Of a DNA stretch of 64,000 bases, positions 1 through 9,214 are shown piece by piece. The position numbers and the translations under genes are program-made. Under the pieces are notes generated by a model. That model was not told the DNA's origin. It made no database searches and was given only the letters and a program-made list of their open reading frames with translations. The DNA comes from Anabaena sp. FACHB-1237 (lineage in GTDB: Bacteria > Cyanobacteriota > Cyanobacteriia > Cyanobacteriales > Nostocaceae). The DNA lies in assembly GCF_014696225.1 (NCBI RefSeq), contig NZ_JACJPV010000006.1:1-64000 (forward strand), in the 5' to 3' direction. Each line of letters begins with the position of its first letter. Within the stretch, counting starts at the first letter, position 1.

Positions 1-300
1 CAACTGGTATGAAGTACAGAGGAATCTGTTTACTTTAGTTGTACGTGAGCATATTTTTGCTAATCTTAATAGCGATCGCATGATCTAGAATACATAGATA
101 ATGTTTTTTGTCAATGCGTAAGTCCTAATACCATCACACAAGCGTTTTTCGTCTTCACTTAAACCTAGTGTAACCGCATCTAAATTATGTAATCTATACA
201 CAGCTATGGTTTCAATTTTTAGATACAAAACTTAACAATGCCTTAAACCTTTGTCCTGGTTGTCACGGGCGATCGCTGATTTTTAAAGTAAACATAGATA
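1..300. other. Intergenic region, no gene seen
   Basis: No convincing reading frame is visible. The stretch contains two HIP1 octamers (near 78 and 270). At 114-126 it has a sequence ending GCGTAAGTCC that matches the outer end of the MITE families described below, so a decayed copy may start at or before the window edge. Confidence 0.5.
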
Positions 301-924
301 CTATTCACTATCTTCACCTAAGTAAATAGCACGAATATCCGCAGGTAAATTTTCTTCTAGCATTCTATAACCTTCTTGGAGTAAATTACTTACTTCCCCA
401 GGGGAAATTTGTTCTCCTTCGGCTTGCAAATAAGCGGCTATTCTGGTTTCACTCCAATGAAAAGTTTCAGACATTAACACTATTAATCTTAACATTGGTT
501 GTAATCTATCTAACGCTTGTTCTACATAACACCATAGTGGTGGTGATGTATTTTTCAGAACATAATGAATTGATTCTGATGGTGGTAATTTCATTTCATT
601 GATATAGAAAGCAGCGATGTTAATTAACCAATTTTGTAAAGTTAAAGTTTGCTTACCTGTTTCTGGATTAACTAAAGAAAGACCGCCTAATTCATAGTAT
701 ATCTGTCGCCAAATGAGGGCGAATAAATAATCAGCTTGGACAGGCGATCGCGTTGAATGTCTAATTAAAGTATAGACTATAGAATTATAACGGCAAAAAA
801 TTACTGTAAAATACTTGCCATGTTCAGGATAGCGTTGAAATAAAGTGAGTAATTCTTGGTCACTATAGCGAAATAATGACTTAACTAACGGATGATTAGC
901 TTCAGAAAAGAAAGGAATTTGCAC
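301..924 (-). CDS. Sigma-70-like / ECF-like regulatory protein, cyanobacterial
   Basis: A 207-residue soluble protein with a GTG start; no in-frame ATG lies near the start. The N-terminal half has a region-2-like helix run (about residues 20-75, with 'LLTLFQRYPEHGKYF' and 'ADYLFALIWRQIYYEL'). The C-terminal half (about 130-200, 'LRLIVLMSETFHWSETRIAAYL') resembles a sigma region-4 helix-turn-helix. From this I infer a sigma-factor-like or anti-sigma-partner protein; the family is recalled rather than computed. It is monocistronic, with no clear neighbour relationship. Whether it still binds core polymerase cannot be read from sequence alone. It could instead be a general HTH protein. Confidence 0.55.
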   Translation of the reverse strand: MQIPFFSEANHPLVKSLFRYSDQELLTLFQRYPEHGKYFTVIFCRYNSIVYTLIRHSTRSPVQADYLFALIWRQIYYELGGLSLVNPETGKQTLTLQNWLINIAAFYINEMKLPPSESIHYVLKNTSPPLWCYVEQALDRLQPMLRLIVLMSETFHWSETRIAAYLQAEGEQISPGEVSNLLQEGYRMLEENLPADIRAIYLGEDSE

Positions 925-1130
925 AGGATTTTAATGTGTTAGCAGTTAAAATATACAAGAGCAGGATTTATATAAGTTAATAATATATAATAATATAGAG
1001 GTGGCAAGTTTTCTCAGGACAGTGATATGATGACTCATACTAATTTTCACACACTCCTGTGTCACCTGTCACTGGCTATTGATAAACTAGAAACAGAATC
1101 GTTATGCTAGTCTTTATTGACAATACTATA

Positions 1131-1249
1131 GGACTTACCCAAGTTTTACAGCAAAAATCTCTTGTAGGGTACGTCAGACTCCATGCCTGCAAATAAACAG
1201 ATCCTTGACATCTGACGCACCCTACCAATGTGCCAGTTACGTCAGTTCT
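1131..1249. mobile_element. MITE family A, copy 1 (decayed)
   Basis: About 119 bp starting GGACTTACCC and ending in a degraded form of TTGCGTAAGTCC. Inner inverted repeats (TGTAGGGTACGTCAGA and TCTGACGCACCCTACC) make it foldable into one long hairpin. It matches copies near 4232, 9215, 18263 and 57776. It carries no gene. Confidence 0.75.
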
Positions 1250-1288
1250 GTATTAAAAGCGGTTCATTTATACAATAATTCTTTGTTC

Positions 1289-1882
1289 ATGGTTATAGCA
1301 ACTAATTTCATACCTGTTCCAGCGACTCCAATTATAGGCTCTTTCCTACCTTCATTACCTTTAGATAGTCTGTTCTCTACTCAAGGCATAATGATCATGC
1401 TGTTGGCGGCCTATGCTGGTGCTATGTGGATGTTTCTCAGCAGCGCGCCCAAAGTATACACTGTCATGGTATCAGATTTGGAAATTGCCCGACAGTTATA
1501 CGAAGGTTTACTTAATTTGCCCGTAGCCGAAGTACCTTTGCACTATTATTACAACTACGAACAAACCATTGGTGCTACTGGTATTGATCCCTTATATATG
1601 TCCGCCAGTTCCAATTTTGCTCCAAAAACCATGAATAATGGGAATGATGGACTTTGGTATCAACTGAAAAAAAACACCCAATTACATATTATTACTGGCG
1701 CAAGTTTGGGTAGTAAAAATCAACAACGTCATGTTTGTTTTGATCATGACTGTTTAGAATTAATCTTAATGCGTGTGGAAACAAGAGGTTTAAAACTCAA
1801 AATTCGTAATCATAAACCCTTGAATTTTTTGGTAAAAGACTACGATGGCCGCATTATTGAAATGGCAGAAGTAGCAGGTTAA
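1289..1882 (+). CDS. Membrane-anchored VOC/glyoxalase-like protein, function unknown
   Basis: I placed the start at the ATG at 1289 (197 residues). The longer in-frame TTG at 1205 lies inside the MITE at 1131-1249 and is unlikely to be native. The N-terminus is hydrophobic, with a likely membrane segment at about residues 33-52. It is followed by a domain that begins 'YTVMVSDLEIARQLYEGLLNLP', the beta-alpha pattern seen at the start of vicinal-oxygen-chelate (glyoxalase/dioxygenase) domains. The C-terminal 'LNFLVKDYDGRIIEMAEV' fits the closing strand of the same fold. I cannot assign metal ligands or a substrate. The upstream MITE probably supplies or disturbs its 5' region. Confidence 0.6.
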   Translation: MVIATNFIPVPATPIIGSFLPSLPLDSLFSTQGIMIMLLAAYAGAMWMFLSSAPKVYTVMVSDLEIARQLYEGLLNLPVAEVPLHYYYNYEQTIGATGIDPLYMSASSNFAPKTMNNGNDGLWYQLKKNTQLHIITGASLGSKNQQRHVCFDHDCLELILMRVETRGLKLKIRNHKPLNFLVKDYDGRIIEMAEVAG

Positions 1883-1884
1883 CA

Positions 1885-1990
1885 TATAGCTAACAGTTAA
1901 CATTGAACAGTTAACCGTTAAAGGTTAACTGTTATTAATTTTATAGCTTGAGGACTGAGCTTGCCAAACCGCACCCTACCAATATGCCTA
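1885..1990. repeat. TTAACNG heptamer repeats plus MITE-A fragment
   Basis: 1885-1935 is a run of overlapping AACAGTTAAC/GGTTAACTGTT words forming imperfect hairpins. 1947-1986 (GAGCTTGCCAAACCGCACC, then CTACCAATATGCC) is a partial copy of the MITE-A right half. Similar TTAACTG runs occur at 9975-10022 and 24700-24755. Confidence 0.6.
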
Positions 1991-1999
1991 TTTTAACTG

Positions 2000-3448
2000 T
2001 TAAGTGGTAAGTGTTAACGCAAATATTTTCTGTAAACGTTTACGTACCCATACACCTATATTACTATCATCACTTTCTTCCACTATACCCATTTGTTGTA
2101 ATTGCTTTTTCCGTTGTTCTAATTCTTCCTGATGTTGTGACAATTCCTGAATAATTAACTCAGCAAAGTCAGGCTGATCTTGTAATAATTTCTCAAATTC
2201 TTGACGATAAATACCAAAGACAATAGTAGGTTCTACAGCCCTGACGGAAGCAGTTCTCGGAATACCTAAAATCAGAGATAATTCTCCAAAAAATGCTCCT
2301 CTTCTTAATGTAGTTAAATGTTTATCTATCTTAGCTACGAAAATATCTATAGCACCTTCTAACACAATATAAAACGCATCTCCTGGTTCACCTTCATTAA
2401 AGAGAATTTGGTCTTTCTTTAATCTTTTCCGTGAACCAATTTCAATTAATTTCCTTAATTCTAACTCTGTGAAATTTTCAAAATAGGGAACTTTTTTCAG
2501 CAGATCCCTAATAGAAATATCACCACGAATTTCTCGATGTTCTTGGTTTTCTAAACTAACAATCTCTGGTACTTTTGCTTTATTCAGATAAACACTATAA
2601 TCAGGAAAACTAACACTAATACCCCTTTGTCTCAAATTATATTCTATAGCATAATTCAGTTTAGTTTTTGCTGGTTCATCATCTCTAAAACTATGTATCC
2701 ACACAAATAATTCAAACTCAAAGTATTTTACACCTAATTCATTAAATACTAATTCTGGAGGAGGATCTTTGAGAATGAAAGGCTCTTGATCTACTGATGT
2801 TAAAACTGTTTCCGTAAATAATACTATATCTGTACTGGGATGAATCCTAATTGGTAATTTTATTCTATTAGGATTTCCTCCATAACTCCAGTTTAAAATC
2901 GGTACTGTCACCAAGGAACTATTAGGAATAATTAATGTTGCTCCATCTTCTGTGGTAATTAGTGTGGATAGTAAGGAGATATTTTTTACTGTGCCTTCTA
3001 AATCCTCAAATTCTTGATTACTACCAAATTGTAGATAATCATTTACCTTAATGGTACGACGCAATACAATAATAATACCACTACTTAAATCTCGCGCCAT
3101 GTCTTGTAAACCTAAGCCTATTCCTATTCCTAAACCTCCAGCAATAACTATTAAGGATGATAGGCTAAAACCAATGGCTTCTAATGATACCAATATCCCA
3201 ATTATCGCTAAAATATAAGTTACTAATGTGCTAATAGCCTCACGAGTTCCTAAGTCTAATCCTAAACGAATTAGTAAAAATTGTTTGAGGAAAACTTGTA
3301 CTAATTTAATTAATATCCAAACAATAAAGAGGTTAAGAATTAATAGAGAAATTGTAACAGCAGAAAAGTTTACTTCTCCAAAAGTAAATAAGGTATAGTT
3401 TAATACGGCATATATATATGACCATAAATATTCTAGGTATTGAGTCAT
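2000..3448 (-). CDS. MscS-type mechanosensitive channel with C-terminal cyclic-nucleotide-binding domain
   Basis: 482 residues. The N-terminus has about three membrane segments (roughly 30-55, 70-92 and 95-115); the third is the Gly-rich pore helix of MscS ('VIAGGLGIGIGLGLQDM'). The beta-domain follows ('DYLQFGSNQEFEDLEGTVKNISLLSTLITTEDG'). Residues about 315-430 form a CNMP-binding domain with the phosphate-binding cassette pattern 'FFGELSLILGIPRTASVRA'. The protein should release osmolytes across the inner membrane under tension, with gating possibly tuned by cAMP or cGMP. MscS-CNBD fusions are known in cyanobacteria and other bacteria. It is a single gene with a Lys/Glu-rich tail and no visible operon partner. 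Confidence 0.88.
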   Translation of the reverse strand: MTQYLEYLWSYIYAVLNYTLFTFGEVNFSAVTISLLILNLFIVWILIKLVQVFLKQFLLIRLGLDLGTREAISTLVTYILAIIGILVSLEAIGFSLSSLIVIAGGLGIGIGLGLQDMARDLSSGIIIVLRRTIKVNDYLQFGSNQEFEDLEGTVKNISLLSTLITTEDGATLIIPNSSLVTVPILNWSYGGNPNRIKLPIRIHPSTDIVLFTETVLTSVDQEPFILKDPPPELVFNELGVKYFEFELFVWIHSFRDDEPAKTKLNYAIEYNLRQRGISVSFPDYSVYLNKAKVPEIVSLENQEHREIRGDISIRDLLKKVPYFENFTELELRKLIEIGSRKRLKKDQILFNEGEPGDAFYIVLEGAIDIFVAKIDKHLTTLRRGAFFGELSLILGIPRTASVRAVEPTIVFGIYRQEFEKLLQDQPDFAELIIQELSQHQEELEQRKKQLQQMGIVEESDDSNIGVWVRKRLQKIFALTLTT

Positions 3449-3744
3449 AATTATCTCTGTTGATCATGTCTGTTTATCATGGTTTTTGTAGTCAAATATA
3501 CTAAATTTGACCAATAGCCACTACATTATACAATGAATTTATGTAAATTTCAAGAAAAATTTTACACTTCTCAATATAAGTGCAAAAAGTTTATTCAGAC
3601 TTGATTAAAATAAACAATAACATTGTCAGTAGTAGAAACATATATCAATAGATAAATATATAATAAATATATATTTATCTATATTTATCTATATTTATCT
3701 ATCTTTCCACGACTGACATAATTAACAACAGACAATTTCTAGCT
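3449..3744. repeat. AT-rich spacer with 10-bp tandem repeat and hairpin
   Basis: 3671-3700 holds three exact copies of ATATTTATCT. Just upstream is the complementary sequence AGATAAATAT (about 3652-3661), so the block can fold into a hairpin. No gene is seen here. Confidence 0.65.
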
Positions 3745-4167
3745 TTATTTATGACTATCTAATAATTGATGATGAGAAATAATTCCCTTCAATTTTAAAT
3801 TAGTAAATACATTAATGGAATTTACTAATTCTCTTTGTTCTGTGGGTAAATTTACAGCATCTAATCCTTGTTTCAGACTACTACCTCTATGTAATTCGTG
3901 AGCAAGTTTTTGCTGTTGTGATGAATCTAAAATTTTGCTAATTTCCTGGTTTCTTCGCTGTATTAACCCTTGCATTTTTTGCTTTTCTTGAGGTGTAAAA
4001 TCATCCTCAATAGGTCTAAATGTGCTACCAATCTGCGTATTAGCAGCTATAACAAAACTCTGGGCATAAGCATGATCAAATGTTGTCAGACAAAAAACAA
4101 CAGATATCAATGCTAAAGTTAATAATTGGAATTTGAGTTTACAAATCATGTTGGTGCGGATGTTCAT
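3745..4167 (-). CDS. Small secreted Spy/CpxP-like protein, function unknown
   Basis: About 140 residues from the ATG at 4167; a TTG 15 bases earlier is also open, and the ATG at 4149 would give the cleanest signal peptide. The N-terminus is a Sec-type signal (basic, then 'FQLLTLALISVVFCLTTFDHAYAQS'). The mature part is highly helical and charged ('DDFTPQEKQKMQGLIQRRNQEI', 'DSSQQQKLAHEL'), which resembles the LTxxQ helices of Spy/CpxP periplasmic chaperones. That resemblance is my inference; the classical motif is not exact. The gene stands alone between repeat-rich spacers. Confidence 0.55.
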   Translation of the reverse strand: MNIRTNMICKLKFQLLTLALISVVFCLTTFDHAYAQSFVIAANTQIGSTFRPIEDDFTPQEKQKMQGLIQRRNQEISKILDSSQQQKLAHELHRGSSLKQGLDAVNLPTEQRELVNSINVFTNLKLKGIISHHQLLDSHK

Positions 4168-4231
4168 AAAATACTCAATCAAACTAAATCAGGTATGATA
4201 TTAGTTTAACTAGTAAATAGCTTATATTATA

Positions 4232-4354
4232 GGACTTACGCAAGTGTCACACTAAAAAATCTGTTGTATGGTGCGTCAGATATCAACAATTTAGTTATTT
4301 ACATGATTTATAGTGTCTGACGTACCCTACCAATGTGCCGGTTGCGTAAGTCCT
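4232..4354. mobile_element. MITE family A, copy 2 (best preserved ends)
   Basis: About 123 bp, starting GGACTTACGCAAGTGTCACA and ending CCGGTTGCGTAAGTCC. The inner arms GGTGCGTCAGATA and TGTCTGACGTACC are complementary. It is non-coding and lies in the 442-base spacer upstream of lnt. Confidence 0.8.
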
Positions 4355-4460
4355 GAATTACCTAAAATAGCATTATAAAATTGAGAATTAATAATACATA
4401 TTTACTATTTATCTGGATCTGCGTTAATAAAAATGTACCAATAAATCCACTAATAAATAA

Positions 4461-4523
4461 GCTGTTTTACTTTTAATTTAGATAATGGATGCAAGCAAGA
4501 TGCTTGCGCTACTGTAATTTTAG
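4461..4523. repeat. 63-bp dispersed repeat, copy 1 (with hairpin)
   Basis: By eye it matches 53832-53894 at 57 of 63 positions in the same orientation. The core contains the hairpin GCAAGC-AAGAT-GCTTGC. The rest of the 4183-4624 spacer holds only the MITE and AT-rich DNA. Confidence 0.75.
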
Positions 4524-4624
4524 TGGTTTTTTCCAGTAAAATTATAAAACTGTCTAAATATGATATGGGGTTTTCAAACCACTGTATTTATTTCTGATTT
4601 GTTCACCATCTACTCTCATTCAAT

Positions 4625-6184
4625 ATGAAAATACTCAAAATTCAAGATGATCCCATTAGTATTTTATCTATTTTATCCTATATTTTAGCAGCAATTAGTG
4701 GTTTATTGATGGGGTTGACAGTTGCCCCTGTTAGTCTTTGGTTTTTGGCTTGGTTTGCCTTAATACCATTGTGGATATTATTATTTAATGATAAGTATAA
4801 TAGTCACAATTATCTCAGATTAGCTTTTATTTGGGGTGTATTTTATCACGGAACAGCTATATCATGGATTAGAGGTATTCATCCTATGGACTGGTTAGGT
4901 GTTCCTTGGTGGCCAAGTTTGTTAATTACTCTATTTTGTTGGTTATTTGTTAGTTTTTGGGGCGGATTTTTTCTAGTTATTTGGGCGTTTTTAATGGTAC
5001 GCTTCAATAAACAAACTCCTTGGTTACGAGTTTTATTGGGATCTACTATTTGGTGCTGTTTAGAAACTGCTTGGAGTTATAGTTCTTTATGGTGGAGTTC
5101 CCTAAGTTATACTCAATCTCCTCATAATTTGTTAGTGCTACATTTAGGACAAATTTCTGGTAGTAATACTGTCACTTTTTTACTTGTTTCTGTTAATGGT
5201 TTATTAGCTGAATTCGGGATTTTATATCTCACGCAAAGACGCAAAGACGCAAAGAGTTATATTTTGTTATTTGGGGCTGTGGGTTTGTTTTTGCTGGGGC
5301 ATTTATGGGGGTTTTATTTATATGTTTCTCCTGCTAATGATGATTTTAATAATGCTGTCAAGGTTGGCATTATTCAAGGTAATATTCCTAATAAAATTAA
5401 GGTACTTCCCCAAGGTTTACGTTTAGCAATTTATCATTATACTCATGGTTATTTGCAGTTAGTTAATCAAGGTGTAAATGCTGTTTTAACTCCTGAAGCT
5501 GCTATTCCCATATTTAGTTATAATTTACCAAATACTGACTTATTTATGGCTATTAAAGAACAACAAATTCCGATATGGATAGGTGCTTTTGGTGTCCAGG
5601 GAGATAGTTATACTAATAGTTTATTTACTGTCAATGAAAAGGGGGAAATTACCAGTCGTTATGATAAGTCTAAACTTGTTCCCTTAGGTGAGTATATTCC
5701 TTTTGAGGAGATTTTTGGTAAGTTAATTGAACGTTTATCTCCTTTGGAAGCACATCAAGTTCATGGGGCAAAAAATCAGATTTTTGATACTATTTTTGGT
5801 AGGGTAATTGTGGGTATTTGTTATGAGTCTGCTTTTCCAGAAATTTTCCGTTATCAAGCTGCTATGGGAGGCAAGTTTATTTTAAGTTCTTCCAATGATG
5901 CCCATTATACTATGGCTATGGCTGATCAACATCATGCCCTGGATATTATGCGGGCAATTGAAACTAGTAGATGGGCAGTGAGAAGTACAAATACGGGTTA
6001 TTCTGCTGTTATTGATCCTCATGGCCACACTTTGTGGAAGTCGGGATATAATAGTTATGAAACCCATGCGGCAGTTATTTATGGCCGTGAATATCGCACT
6101 TTATATGTTAGTTTTGGTGACTGGTTAACACCTTTTTTTGTAATTATTAGTGGTTTGGTTTGGTTGATAATTAAGATAGTCTAA
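4625..6184 (+). CDS. lnt: Apolipoprotein N-acyltransferase
   Basis: 519 residues, a normal length. The N-terminal half has several membrane helices (e.g. 'GLLMGLTVAPVSLWFLAWFALIPLW') and the C-terminal half is a nitrilase-like domain. The Glu-Lys-Cys triad is visible: Glu in 'ALTPEAAIP', Lys in 'YDKSKLVPLGEYIP' and Cys in 'VGICYESAFPEIFR'. It N-acylates the terminal Cys of lipoproteins in the inner membrane (established for the family). An 8-bp repeat (ACGCAAAG three times, 5231-5254) is inserted in frame in the linker between the halves and adds 'QRRKDAK'. A palindrome directly after the stop probably ends transcription. Confidence 0.95.
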   Translation: MKILKIQDDPISILSILSYILAAISGLLMGLTVAPVSLWFLAWFALIPLWILLFNDKYNSHNYLRLAFIWGVFYHGTAISWIRGIHPMDWLGVPWWPSLLITLFCWLFVSFWGGFFLVIWAFLMVRFNKQTPWLRVLLGSTIWCCLETAWSYSSLWWSSLSYTQSPHNLLVLHLGQISGSNTVTFLLVSVNGLLAEFGILYLTQRRKDAKSYILLFGAVGLFLLGHLWGFYLYVSPANDDFNNAVKVGIIQGNIPNKIKVLPQGLRLAIYHYTHGYLQLVNQGVNAVLTPEAAIPIFSYNLPNTDLFMAIKEQQIPIWIGAFGVQGDSYTNSLFTVNEKGEITSRYDKSKLVPLGEYIPFEEIFGKLIERLSPLEAHQVHGAKNQIFDTIFGRVIVGICYESAFPEIFRYQAAMGGKFILSSSNDAHYTMAMADQHHALDIMRAIETSRWAVRSTNTGYSAVIDPHGHTLWKSGYNSYETHAAVIYGREYRTLYVSFGDWLTPFFVIISGLVWLIIKIV

Positions 6185-6190
6185 TAGTTA

Positions 6191-6221
6191 GATACCCGAC
6201 TTATTAAAGAAGTCGGGTATC
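6191..6221. terminator. Palindrome family P1, copy 1: likely bidirectional terminator
   Basis: Arms GATACCCGACTT and AAGTCGGGTATC form a 12-bp stem with a short loop, between the converging ends of lnt (6184) and the TspO-like gene (6237). Confidence 0.75.
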
Positions 6222-6236
6222 TTGGTGTTTTTTGTC

Positions 6237-7013
6237 TTAATTTCTCGGTTTCATTGTGACAAAGGTTATTAAGGAAAATATCATCATGGCTAATATTAAG
6301 GCTGAGTTTCTAATTAATGCTTTATCCCAATGTTTGACTGCGATCGCTATTAATGCCCATACTGTTACACTAGAATAAGGTATATCCTCGCATTTAATAA
6401 CTATTATTCCGCAAATTATGGTGGCTATTATTAACATAATCACTGTCCACAATTGACTATTAATACCCCAACCAGTCCATTTATAGAAATGCAATGTACA
6501 AGCTATGTTAACTATTGTCGCTACACTAATCCAACTTAAATAAATGCTGATAGGATAATGTAAACATAGTTTCTTGCTGCGATTTACGGCTTTTTTACCA
6601 ATTCCTAAACGATAATAAATCATCATTAAAGAAATTAAAATACCTAACATGGCAACTACTGATAAATCAAAATATCTTGCCAGGAAAAAATACACCCAAA
6701 TACTTTGACATACCGAAGCAATTACTAGAAAATATGCCGTATTTTGTAAGTCCTGATCTTCCTTTTGATTTGGTAAAACTTGATAAATTCCTAAACTAAA
6801 TAATCCTACATAAATTAATCCCCAAATAATAAAGGCATAATTAGCTGGTACAATTAATACATCTTGAAATATAGTGTTGGAAATTGTGCCAATATTCATC
6901 CCATTTAATGGGTAAATATTAGAGACTACATTAATGATAAATGCAGCAATAATAGCCATTAAAGTTAATATTTGCCGCAAGAAATTTTGTAAGTTAGAAT
7001 TGGGTAGTTGCAT
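6237..7013 (-). CDS. TspO/MBR-related tryptophan-rich sensory protein (long form)
   Basis: 258 residues, almost wholly hydrophobic, with about seven or eight membrane helices. The segment 'LIVPANYAFIIWGLIYVGLF' matches the hallmark 'P..yAF.iWg.IY' of the long cyanobacterial proteins annotated as tryptophan-rich sensory protein. These resemble TspO (about 160 residues, 5 helices) but are longer. TspO proteins bind porphyrins and related ligands; whether this one does is not shown by the sequence. It converges with lnt, and its start lies about 130 bases from the ferredoxin 3' end. Confidence 0.72.
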   Translation of the reverse strand: MQLPNSNLQNFLRQILTLMAIIAAFIINVVSNIYPLNGMNIGTISNTIFQDVLIVPANYAFIIWGLIYVGLFSLGIYQVLPNQKEDQDLQNTAYFLVIASVCQSIWVYFFLARYFDLSVVAMLGILISLMMIYYRLGIGKKAVNRSKKLCLHYPISIYLSWISVATIVNIACTLHFYKWTGWGINSQLWTVIMLIIATIICGIIVIKCEDIPYSSVTVWALIAIAVKHWDKALIRNSALILAMMIFSLITFVTMKPRN

Positions 7014-7146
7014 AGATGAACATTATACATTAATCAGGATAAATTAATTAAGTATTGTAAGGGCGGTTTTAGCTGATAATTTGTTGCTATTATTTACAAA
7101 ACCAAAACCAGCCCTGATACAAACTAATAAGATTATCAATTGTCAA

Positions 7147-7401
7147 TTACCAAGTAGGATCGCTGAAAAGATTAATTATTAATTTTTCCTGTCCTGGTTT
7201 AATTGGTGGAACTCCGCTAATACAAGCACGAATAATTTCTGGTTCATCTTCTCCATTATCTAATTCTACTGTACAAGCATGACAAGTGCCCATTAAACAA
7301 CCCGTAGGAATAGATATTCCTGCGCGTTCTGCTACATCTAAAATAAGTTCGCCAATTTCTGCATCAGTGGTTACTTTATCTGGTAAAAATTCAATTTTCA
7401 T
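7147..7401 (-). CDS. Small plant-type [2Fe-2S] ferredoxin
   Basis: 84 residues. Cluster ligands are visible in 'PTGCLMGTCHACTVELDNG' (C-x4-C-x2-C), with the fourth Cys in 'IIRACISGV'. It is shorter than photosynthetic PetF (about 98 residues) and lacks the PetF consensus around the cluster, so it is probably a specialised electron carrier. It lies about 140 bases downstream of cobQ on the same strand and may be co-transcribed with it. A role in cobalamin-related redox chemistry is only a suggestion from that position. Confidence 0.88.
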   Translation of the reverse strand: MKIEFLPDKVTTDAEIGELILDVAERAGISIPTGCLMGTCHACTVELDNGEDEPEIIRACISGVPPIKPGQEKLIINLFSDPTW

Positions 7402-7539
7402 AGTTATGTTTTCGAGATTGTTTAATTTGTGATATTAACAATATTTGCCTATTAAGCAATTCACCATTATCCCCATATTTGCCCATATTAGTGATATCAA
7501 TATCAAAAATATGATCCCTGATTACTGAATGCTAATAGC

Positions 7540-9015
7540 TTAAGATAAAATAGGTATGATATCTAAATGTTTTTCTACTTCGTTAGCTATAAAATCTAAC
7601 ATTTTTTCTCTTTCTTCTCGATAATTTGCTACTCCTGTAGGTAAGGATGTTAAACCTCTTTGTTGACGTAAACGGTTAATCCAGGTCCTTCTCCAAGGAC
7701 CATTATCAAAAATACCATGTAAATATGTTCCCCAAACAGATTGACAATTATCTACTAATCCTAAGTTAGCATCATCAAATAATGGTTGACAGGGTTTTTG
7801 ATCATTGGAATTTTCAACACGCGATCTCCCTTGATGAATTTCAAAGCCATTTACAGGTAATCCCATTTGTGGATAATTGGAAGTAACTTGTCTTTGTCTG
7901 GCGATTTTCTGCCCTGTAATTACTGTTTTTATCGGTAATAAATTCAATCCTGAATATCTTCCTGCTTGTCCTTCTACTCCTTCAGGATCGGCGACAATTT
8001 CTCCTAACATTTGAAAACCACCACAAATTCCTAACACTGTTCCTCCCGATGCAGCATAATTTTGAATTGCTGTGGACATACCAGTTTTTTGCAATATTAA
8101 TAAATCCGCAATAGTGGTTTTTGTACCAGGAATAATCACCGCATCTGGATGTCCTAATTCTTGTTTGGGATGGACATATTTAATTCTAATTGATGGTTCT
8201 GACTCTAAAGGATCAAAGTCTGTAAAGTTGGCAATTCTTGATAAACGAATCACGGAAATATTTAATTCTGCATGGGATTTTGTGGATTTACGTTCTAATA
8301 AATCTAGCGAGTCTTCGGCAGGAAAAACTTGTTCTAAGTAGGGAATTACTCCTAATACGGGAATACCTGTTCTTTGTTCTAACCATTTTATTCCTGGTTC
8401 AAGTATTGATATTTGTCCACGAAACTTATTGATGACTATACCTTTAATTAGTTGTCTTTCTTCTGGTTCTAATAGTTCTAATGTTCCTACTACATGGGCA
8501 AATGCACCTCCCCGATCAATATCTACTACTAATATGGTATTTGCCTGTAAATATTTGGCAATTCTCATATTAGTTAAATCCCGATGTTTGAGATTTATTT
8601 CTGCTGGACTTCCTGCACCTTCACATACTAATGTATCAAATTCTTGGGTTAAGTTTTGAAGACATTCTTGAACTGTTTGCCAACCTATATCAAAATATTC
8701 TTCATAATAGTCTTTGGCGTTCACTTTACCTACTGCTTTTCCTTTGAGAATTATTTGAGATGTCATGTCTCCTTGGGGTTTTAAGAGAATAGGATTCATG
8801 TCTACTGTGGGTGCTATTCCCGCAGCCCAGGCTTGTACTGCTTGGGCATATCCAATTTCTCCTCCTGTGGCAGTAACATAGGCGTTTAATGCCATATTTT
8901 GCCCTTTAAATGGTGCAACTCGCCATCCTTTCCGTGAGAGAATGCGACATAATGCGGTGGTAATTAGCGATTTTCCCGCATGGGATGTTGTTCCCACTAC
9001 CATGATTGATTTCAT
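7540..9015 (-). CDS. cobQ: Adenosylcobyric acid synthase (glutamine-hydrolysing)
   Basis: 491 residues, normal length. The N-terminal dethiobiotin-synthetase-like domain starts 'MVVGTTSHAGKSLITTALCR' (P-loop). The C-terminal type-1 glutamine amidotransferase has the nucleophile Cys in 'VLGICGGFQMLGE' and the catalytic His in 'WGTYLHGIFDN'. It amidates four side-chain carboxylates of adenosylcobyrinate a,c-diamide in the cobalamin/pseudocobalamin pathway in the cytoplasm (established). No other cob genes are in the window. The ferredoxin gene follows on the same strand. Confidence 0.96.
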   Translation of the reverse strand: MKSIMVVGTTSHAGKSLITTALCRILSRKGWRVAPFKGQNMALNAYVTATGGEIGYAQAVQAWAAGIAPTVDMNPILLKPQGDMTSQIILKGKAVGKVNAKDYYEEYFDIGWQTVQECLQNLTQEFDTLVCEGAGSPAEINLKHRDLTNMRIAKYLQANTILVVDIDRGGAFAHVVGTLELLEPEERQLIKGIVINKFRGQISILEPGIKWLEQRTGIPVLGVIPYLEQVFPAEDSLDLLERKSTKSHAELNISVIRLSRIANFTDFDPLESEPSIRIKYVHPKQELGHPDAVIIPGTKTTIADLLILQKTGMSTAIQNYAASGGTVLGICGGFQMLGEIVADPEGVEGQAGRYSGLNLLPIKTVITGQKIARQRQVTSNYPQMGLPVNGFEIHQGRSRVENSNDQKPCQPLFDDANLGLVDNCQSVWGTYLHGIFDNGPWRRTWINRLRQQRGLTSLPTGVANYREEREKMLDFIANEVEKHLDIIPILS

Positions 9016-9214
9016 TTTCTTGATTTACTCCTATTCTTAACTTTTTCATGGCCACAATCATTAATTTTCTAAGTATTCAGCCGTGAGTTATCAGTGATCA
9101 GCTAATATTTAAAGATAGTCTCTATCAAATGTATTTGTTCTGTGATATTTTCTCATTGCTAATTACTGTTCACGTAGCGTGATGTTAGGCGTTACCTGAA
9201 TACTTACTTTCTGA

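Noticed and set aside
1205-1288. N-terminal extension of the VOC-like protein from TTG 1205
   Set aside because: The first codons lie inside MITE A copy 1 and encode no family-like sequence; ATG 1289 fits better.
8072-8659. Three plus-strand ORFs inside cobQ
   Set aside because: The minus-strand cobQ frame is full length with all catalytic residues; these are shadows.
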